This document shows positions 59,606 to 64,000 of a stretch of DNA of 64,000 bases, one piece after another. The notes beneath the pieces are model-generated. The model did no database searches. It was not told the origin of the DNA and worked only from the letters and a program-made list of their open reading frames with translations. A program made the translations under genes and the position numbers. How positions within the stretch are numbered: the stretch's first letter is position 1; each line of letters opens with the position of its first letter. This stretch comes from Streptomyces sp. NRRL B-1140. GTDB lineage: Bacteria; Actinomycetota; Actinomycetes; Streptomycetales; Streptomycetaceae. The DNA is taken from contig NZ_LGEA01000001.1 in assembly GCF_001280065.1 (NCBI RefSeq), positions 400,274 to 464,273 of the forward strand, written 5' to 3'.

Positions 59606-61888
59606 GTGACCGCCGCCCAAGCAGCCGCCTCCGAGCAGCCCGCGCCCCCCTTCAGACTGGCGCTGGTCGGAGGCGGGCCACGCGCCACCTACCTCCTGGA
59701 AAGGCTGTCGGCCACCATTGGCCGGCTGGATGCGGGACGGAGGCTGGAGGTGCACGTCTTCGAGCGCTCCGGTGCGTTCGGTGCGGGACAGGCCCACGAC
59801 CCCGCTCAGGCGCGGACCAGCTATCTCAACCGCATCGCCTGCCAGGTCGGATTCGCGGCGGACGAGAGCGTCGTCGGCGCCGGCCCGCTTCGGCAGGAGG
59901 CGGAGCGTCCCACGCTGTACGAGTGGTGCCGCCGCCGGTTCGCCCGCACCGGGGAGCCGGACCTCGCCATCGGCCCACGGGACTGGCCCAAGCGCTACGT
60001 CCACGGGTTGGCCCTGCGCGAGATGTTCGACACCTTCGCCGGAGAGCTGCGTGCGCACCCGGCGGTAGAAGTGGAACTCCACGCCGCCGAAGTAGTCGAT
60101 GTGCGCCCCTCGGACGACTGCGTCCGCGTGATCACCGGCGAAGGGTCGGCGGTCCACCCGGCGGACGCGGTGGTGCTGCTGACCGGCCACACCAGCCACG
60201 ACCCGCAGCGGGTGCCCGCTTCCAGGCAGCTGGCGGAGTTCGCCGAACGCACCGGCGCGCAGTACGTGCCGCAGCCTTATCCCCTCGACGTTGCGCTCGA
60301 CGTCGAGCACTGCGGCCCCGGTACGGTCGTCGGATGCGCGGGCATGGGTCTCACCGCCATCGACGCGATCCTCTATCTCACTGAGGGCCGCGGCGGCACG
60401 TTCCACAGCGATCCGGTGGACGGGCTGGTCTACCGGCCCAGCGGCAACGAACCGGCCTCCATAGTCGCCTTCAGCGGTGCAGGTCTGTTCACCTTCGCGA
60501 GGCCCGACAACCACAAGGAGCGGGACGGCGGCCCCGGAGACCACACCGGGCGGTTCTTCACCACCGACGCCATCGATCGACTGCGGGCCAATGCAGGCCG
60601 ACCGGTCGCGCACCGTTCGGGCAAGCAGCTCCAGCTCGACTTCGACCAGGACGTCCTGCCACTGGCCGTCCTGGAGATGGCACATCTCCACTACGCCGCC
60701 CTGTTCGGCCCTGCCTCGGACTCCTTTCTGACACGAGGGGCCGCGGTGTGCGCCGAGGCCTTCGTCACAGGGCCGCGCGAGGCGAGCGAGGACCCCGAGC
60801 AACTGCTGGGGCCGCTCGATGAGGCCGTCGGCGAGGTGGGGGCCCTCCTGGCGGAGGTGGTGCGGGGCACCGTCCCAGTACCGGCCGCACAGGCGCGCGC
60901 AGACTGGCCGGTCCGCGAGGTACTGCTGCACTGGGCCGAGACGGTGTACGGCCCCTCCGTGGCATGCGAAGTGGCACACCGAATCGACCGCGGACTGCCG
61001 CCGGGCCCCGCGCTCGAGGAAAGCGACTCTCCGTGGGGGCTCGAAACCGACCCGGAGGGGAACCGGTTCAGTTGGTGGCGCACCGTCTCCCCCGTCGAAC
61101 CACAGGGGACCGCCGCCGACCAGCGCAGCGCGGTGTTGCGTTTCATGAAGGCCGACGGACTCTGGGCGCGACAGGGGAACGTGCGCAACCCGCACAAGGC
61201 CGCCGCGGACGGCGTCTGGCGTGACCTCAGGTCCGTCATCTCCTACGCCGTCGACGAGGCCGGACTCGTTCCACGGTCCCAGCGCAGATTCCTGGATCGC
61301 TATGTACGCCACCACAACAGGCTGGCCAACGGAGCCGCCGCCGAGATCATGGACAAGGTCACCGCGCTCATCCGGCACGGCATAGTCGACGTCTCCACGG
61401 GCCCCGGTGCTCGTATTCGACTGGACGAGGAGCAGGGGCGCCTGCTGGTCGAGGGGCCCCGAACAGGGACCTCCCGGGAGCTCGACGTCCTGGTGGAGGC
61501 CCGGATCCACCCATTCGATCCGCGGCTGGACGCCCTGCCGCTGTACCGCAATCTCCTGGAGCGCGGGGTGGTTCGGCTGTGGATCAACAAGTCCGAGGAT
61601 GGTGAGACCTTCGTGCCGGGCGGGCTGGACCTGACCCCGCAAGGGCATCCAGTGCGTGCCGACGGCAGCATCGATCCACGCGTCACGGTGCTGGGCGTGC
61701 CGTCCGAGGGAGCGCGGTCATTCCTGCTTTCGGCGCTGCGGCCCAATGCGGACCACTACGTGATGCACGACATCATGACCTGGTTGGAGGGATTCTGGGA
61801 GACGGTCGCCCCTCGGTCAGCGAGGGAAGACCCCTCGCCTCAGCAGCAGTTCGATGACACGAGGGCACGGGTGGAAGCAGCTCGCTGA
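59606..61888 (+). CDS. Large FAD/NAD(P)-binding protein of the phosphonate operon
   Basis: 760 residues from GTG 59606 behind GAAGAGAGG. N-terminal dinucleotide motif VGGGPRATYLLERL and a distal VGCAGMGLTAIDA segment match the FAD-NAD(P)-binding family (NAD_binding_9-like) that is often annotated only as hypothetical. No membrane helices. It follows the transaminase by 51 bases, so its likely substrate is 2-aminoethylphosphonate or a conjugate, perhaps oxidised at N or C. I cannot name the reaction; the long C-terminal half has no motif I recognise. Confidence 0.78.
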   Translation: MTAAQAAASEQPAPPFRLALVGGGPRATYLLERLSATIGRLDAGRRLEVHVFERSGAFGAGQAHDPAQARTSYLNRIACQVGFAADESVVGAGPLRQEAERPTLYEWCRRRFARTGEPDLAIGPRDWPKRYVHGLALREMFDTFAGELRAHPAVEVELHAAEVVDVRPSDDCVRVITGEGSAVHPADAVVLLTGHTSHDPQRVPASRQLAEFAERTGAQYVPQPYPLDVALDVEHCGPGTVVGCAGMGLTAIDAILYLTEGRGGTFHSDPVDGLVYRPSGNEPASIVAFSGAGLFTFARPDNHKERDGGPGDHTGRFFTTDAIDRLRANAGRPVAHRSGKQLQLDFDQDVLPLAVLEMAHLHYAALFGPASDSFLTRGAAVCAEAFVTGPREASEDPEQLLGPLDEAVGEVGALLAEVVRGTVPVPAAQARADWPVREVLLHWAETVYGPSVACEVAHRIDRGLPPGPALEESDSPWGLETDPEGNRFSWWRTVSPVEPQGTAADQRSAVLRFMKADGLWARQGNVRNPHKAAADGVWRDLRSVISYAVDEAGLVPRSQRRFLDRYVRHHNRLANGAAAEIMDKVTALIRHGIVDVSTGPGARIRLDEEQGRLLVEGPRTGTSRELDVLVEARIHPFDPRLDALPLYRNLLERGVVRLWINKSEDGETFVPGGLDLTPQGHPVRADGSIDPRVTVLGVPSEGARSFLLSALRPNADHYVMHDIMTWLEGFWETVAPRSAREDPSPQQQFDDTRARVEAAR

Positions 61889-61936
61889 GTCGCCCCACCC
61901 GTGTCTTCCGCGGTCCTGCGACGCCGAGGCCGGCAA

Positions 61937-61974
61937 GGTCAGGGGTTCCTTCGCGTGCGAAGGAACCCCTGACC
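61937..61974. terminator. Bidirectional terminator overlapping a coding 3' end
   Basis: A perfect 18-bp stem (61937-61954 with 61957-61974) with a 2-base loop. The stem contains the stop codon and last codons of the leftward dehydrogenase gene, and lies 48 bases after the stop of the rightward FAD gene. Confidence 0.85.
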
Positions 61975-63687
61975 GCTCTTGCGACCCAGATGGCCGCCGG
62001 CCACCAACCGCTCCAGCGCAGCCGGCGGCGTGTAGCAGGGCTCGGGGAACTCGTCGCTCAGCCGCCTCAGGATGGCCAACGAGACGTCGAGACCGATGGT
62101 GTCCAGCAGCTTGAACGGACCCATCGGATACCCGAAGCCGTTCTCCACCGCCGTATCCAGCTCCCGTGGGTCCACGTCAGCGCGGTCCAACAGCCGGATC
62201 GCGTCGGCGAGATAGGGGAAGAGCAGGTAGTTCACGATGAACCCTGCCCGGTCCCGGCACGGGACGGCCGTCTTGCCGATCTCGGCGCAGAAGGCGTTCG
62301 CGGTACTCAGGGCTTGATCGCTGGTGCGCGGCGCACGCACCACCTCGACCAGCCTCATCACCGGGGCGGGATTGAAGAAGTGCAGTCCCAGCACGTCGTG
62401 GTCGCGCCCGGAGGCCTCGGCGCAGGCTGCGACGGAGAGGCTGGAGGTGGTGGTCGCCAGTAGCGCCCCCGGGCGGCACACGTCCCCCAGCGTCGCGAAC
62501 ACCGCGCGCTTCACCTTGAGTTCTTCCGCCGTCGCCTCGATCACCGCGTCGCGGTCGGCGATGGCCGCGAAGTCGTCAGCCGCGGTGAGCAGGGCCCGCA
62601 CGGATGCCATCGCTTCCGGCGTCCTCCTGCCCCTGGCCACCGACTTCGCCAGCGAGGAATCGATCGCGGCCAGCGCGAGATCCGCCTTGGCCCGGTCCCT
62701 GGCGACCAGGACCGTCGGCAGGCCGGCGGAGGCGGTCACCTCGGCGATGCCCCGTGCCATCGTCCCCGAGCCGATCACGCCGACAGTCCGGACGGCGCAG
62801 TCCACCGCTGCGCTCGTCACGGCGTGCCGGGCGTCCTCGGGCCGTCCGAGCACGTCGTAGGCGTAGAAGCCCTGGCCGCCCGCTCGTCCCTCCAACCCGG
62901 CCTCGACCATCGTTGTGAGCAGCGGCGCAGGACGGTACGCGGCGTTGCCGGTGCTCGCGTGCAGAGCGAGCAGCTTCGCGTGGACAGTGCGCAGGCCCAC
63001 CTGGTCCACGGTCTCCAGCGGCCCGGCCGGAAGCCCGCAGCCCAGGCGCATGGCCGTGTCCACGGACTTCTGGTCGGCGTAGCCGGAATCGACCATGGCG
63101 ACCGCACGGTTGAGGTATGCGTAGACCAGCGCGGTGGCGTCTTCGCCGACGCGTGCGCCGAGCGACTTGACGGCCAGACCGCTGTCGGCCACCACGGCGT
63201 CGAGCGCCGTAATGGCGTCATCACAACTCAGCGCCGTCCGGACCGGCTCGACGGCGCTTCCGGGAGCCGGCGGGCGCACGAACCGTAGTCCCAGCGTCCT
63301 GGCCGGGCGTCCCGAGGCGATCGCGAGCTCGGCCAGCGCGACCGACGACGCGGTACTGACGAGCACGGTGCGATCAAGGCACACGCTGTCGAGGCGCCGT
63401 AGCACGTCGATCTTGACCGACTGCTCGTCGGGTACCGACTCGATGACCAGCATGGCCGCGCCCAGCGCCGCCACCTCATTCGTCAGCGTCCAACTGCCCT
63501 GACCGTCTTCGCTCTCCGTACCACTTTCGGCGTCCGCCGCCTTCATCCGCCGATCGACACGGGTCAGCACGTCGAGTTCGCTGTCCACCCCGATGACGTC
63601 GTACCCCGCGGACCGCACCATGGCCAGCAGGGCTTCCCCCACCGTGCCGAGGCCGACGATCCCCACTACCGATGACTTATTCGCCAT
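61939..63687 (-). CDS. Tandem-domain 3-hydroxyacyl-CoA dehydrogenase
   Basis: 582 residues made of two 3-hydroxyacyl-CoA dehydrogenase-like halves. Each has a Rossmann motif (GIVGLGTVG near 9-17; GVIGSGTMARG near 303-313). The catalytic His is present only in the second half (LGLHFFNP, His436); the first half has Arg135 in LGLRFVRPP and is probably structural or regulatory. Such double-length enzymes are common in Streptomyces beside ccr and make or use 3-hydroxybutyryl-CoA on the way to crotonyl-CoA. It follows ccr by 40 bases in the same direction, suggesting an ethylmalonyl-CoA supply operon. Confidence 0.9.
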   Translation of the reverse strand: MANKSSVVGIVGLGTVGEALLAMVRSAGYDVIGVDSELDVLTRVDRRMKAADAESGTESEDGQGSWTLTNEVAALGAAMLVIESVPDEQSVKIDVLRRLDSVCLDRTVLVSTASSVALAELAIASGRPARTLGLRFVRPPAPGSAVEPVRTALSCDDAITALDAVVADSGLAVKSLGARVGEDATALVYAYLNRAVAMVDSGYADQKSVDTAMRLGCGLPAGPLETVDQVGLRTVHAKLLALHASTGNAAYRPAPLLTTMVEAGLEGRAGGQGFYAYDVLGRPEDARHAVTSAAVDCAVRTVGVIGSGTMARGIAEVTASAGLPTVLVARDRAKADLALAAIDSSLAKSVARGRRTPEAMASVRALLTAADDFAAIADRDAVIEATAEELKVKRAVFATLGDVCRPGALLATTTSSLSVAACAEASGRDHDVLGLHFFNPAPVMRLVEVVRAPRTSDQALSTANAFCAEIGKTAVPCRDRAGFIVNYLLFPYLADAIRLLDRADVDPRELDTAVENGFGYPMGPFKLLDTIGLDVSLAILRRLSDEFPEPCYTPPAALERLVAGGHLGRKSGQGFLRTRRNP

Positions 63688-63727
63688 GATTCGTCACTCT
63701 CCTCCGGGACGTTCGGTACCGGCGTTC

Positions 63728-64000
63728 TCAGTTCGCGGGCATGCGGAAGCGGTTGATCGCGTCGATATGCTTCGCCCGCATCTCCCGGTCGCGTACGCCG
63801 AGTCCCTCTTCCGGCGCGAGGGCGAGGACGCCGACCTTGCCCTGGTGGAGGTTGCGATGGACGTCGTGGGCGGCCTGGCCTGTCTCCTCCAGCCGGTACG
63901 TCTTCGACAGGGTCGGGTGGATCTTGCCCTTGGCGATGAGGCGGTTGGCCTCCCAGGCCTCGCGGTAGTTGGCGAAGTGCGAGCCGATGATCCGCTTGAG
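63728..64000 (-). CDS. ccr: Crotonyl-CoA carboxylase/reductase, C-terminal 90 residues
   Basis: The frame enters from the right edge and ends at 63728. The visible residues carry the Ccr tail: IIGSHFANYREAWEANRLI, HPTLSKTY, VHRNLHQGKVGVL and the terminal INRFRMP. The MDR-superfamily enzyme reductively carboxylates crotonyl-CoA to (2S)-ethylmalonyl-CoA. Either a cluster-dedicated supplier of ethyl branches for the PKS at 14.9-20.8 kb or the first gene of a housekeeping ethylmalonyl-CoA operon bordering the cluster; only DNA to the right can tell. Confidence 0.88.
   Translation of the reverse strand, partial: LKRIIGSHFANYREAWEANRLIAKGKIHPTLSKTYRLEETGQAAHDVHRNLHQGKVGVLALAPEEGLGVRDREMRAKHIDAINRFRMPAN

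Noticed and set aside
58205..61648. 1147-codon leftward open frame across the phosphonate operon
   Set aside because: It lies antisense to the decarboxylase, transaminase and FAD genes, whose families are clear; a long stop-free antisense frame is expected at this GC content.
1..64000. tRNA or rRNA genes, CRISPR arrays, insertion sequences and transposases
   Set aside because: No tRNA-like cloverleaf, regularly spaced repeat array, transposase motif or terminal inverted repeat of an insertion element was noticed anywhere in the window.

Overview
The window is high-GC actinobacterial DNA with the codon bias, GTG/TTG starts, ATGA/GTGA gene overlaps, SARP and LAL regulators and housekeeping genes of a Streptomyces. 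Positions 1-5.3 kb are ordinary chromosome: a secreted SGNH hydrolase (cut by the window edge), a secreted esterase with a ricin-type lectin domain preceded by LacI-type palindromes, RNase J and a small hypothetical gene closed by a strong hairpin.

From about 5.8 kb to the right edge lies what looks like one very large biosynthetic locus. Block A (5.9-14.9 kb, + strand, nine tightly coupled genes) encodes an ACP, a FabF-like ketosynthase, an AfsA-type hotdog protein, a HemN-like radical SAM enzyme, an alpha/beta hydrolase, an FAD oxidoreductase, a crotonase, a phosphopantetheinyl transferase and an AT-less ketosynthase. It converges on a one-module, fully reducing type I PKS (KS-AT-DH-ER-KR-ACP, 14.9-20.8 kb). 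An aldehyde dehydrogenase, a P450, a SARP regulator and a LAL regulator (with a TTA codon) follow. The centre (27.5-31.6 kb) holds a PlsC-type acyltransferase, a TetR/MFS pair and a DedA membrane protein.

Block B (32.1-43.7 kb, - strand, ten genes) is a cassette for cyclohexanecarboxyl-CoA from shikimate (ChcA-like enoyl reductase, acyl-CoA dehydrogenase, a fusion of an EPSP-synthase-like domain to an AMP-forming ligase). It is linked to two KASIII enzymes, an ACP, a KSalpha/CLF-like pair, a FabI-type enoyl reductase and a hydrolase. Block C (44.5-50.9 kb, + strand) has a membrane acyltransferase, an FMO-like enzyme, a third KASIII, a P450, an aldo-keto reductase and a second PlsC. Block D (51.0-55.9 kb, - strand) is a second type II set: fatty-acid-hydroxylase-like protein, third PlsC, KSalpha, CLF-like partner, ACP and ketoreductase. 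Block E (56.3-61.9 kb, + strand) is a phosphonate pathway: PEP mutase, phosphonopyruvate decarboxylase, aminoethylphosphonate-type transaminase and a large FAD/NAD(P)-binding protein. The right edge carries 3-hydroxyacyl-CoA dehydrogenase and crotonyl-CoA carboxylase/reductase, which would supply ethylmalonyl-CoA.

Similar 11-bp-periodic CTAAA-type repeats, the architecture bound by SARP regulators, occur near the promoters of blocks A, C and E, the PKS/ALDH pair, the P450, the first PlsC and the SARP gene itself. This suggests the blocks are co-regulated as one cluster. My inference is a hybrid product combining a cyclohexyl-capped, type II PKS-built acyl chain, a second (possibly ethyl-branched) acyl chain and an aminoethylphosphonate-derived group. 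Three PlsC-type acyltransferases make a phosphonolipid-like or otherwise multiply acylated molecule plausible. I do not recognise a known product with this gene set.
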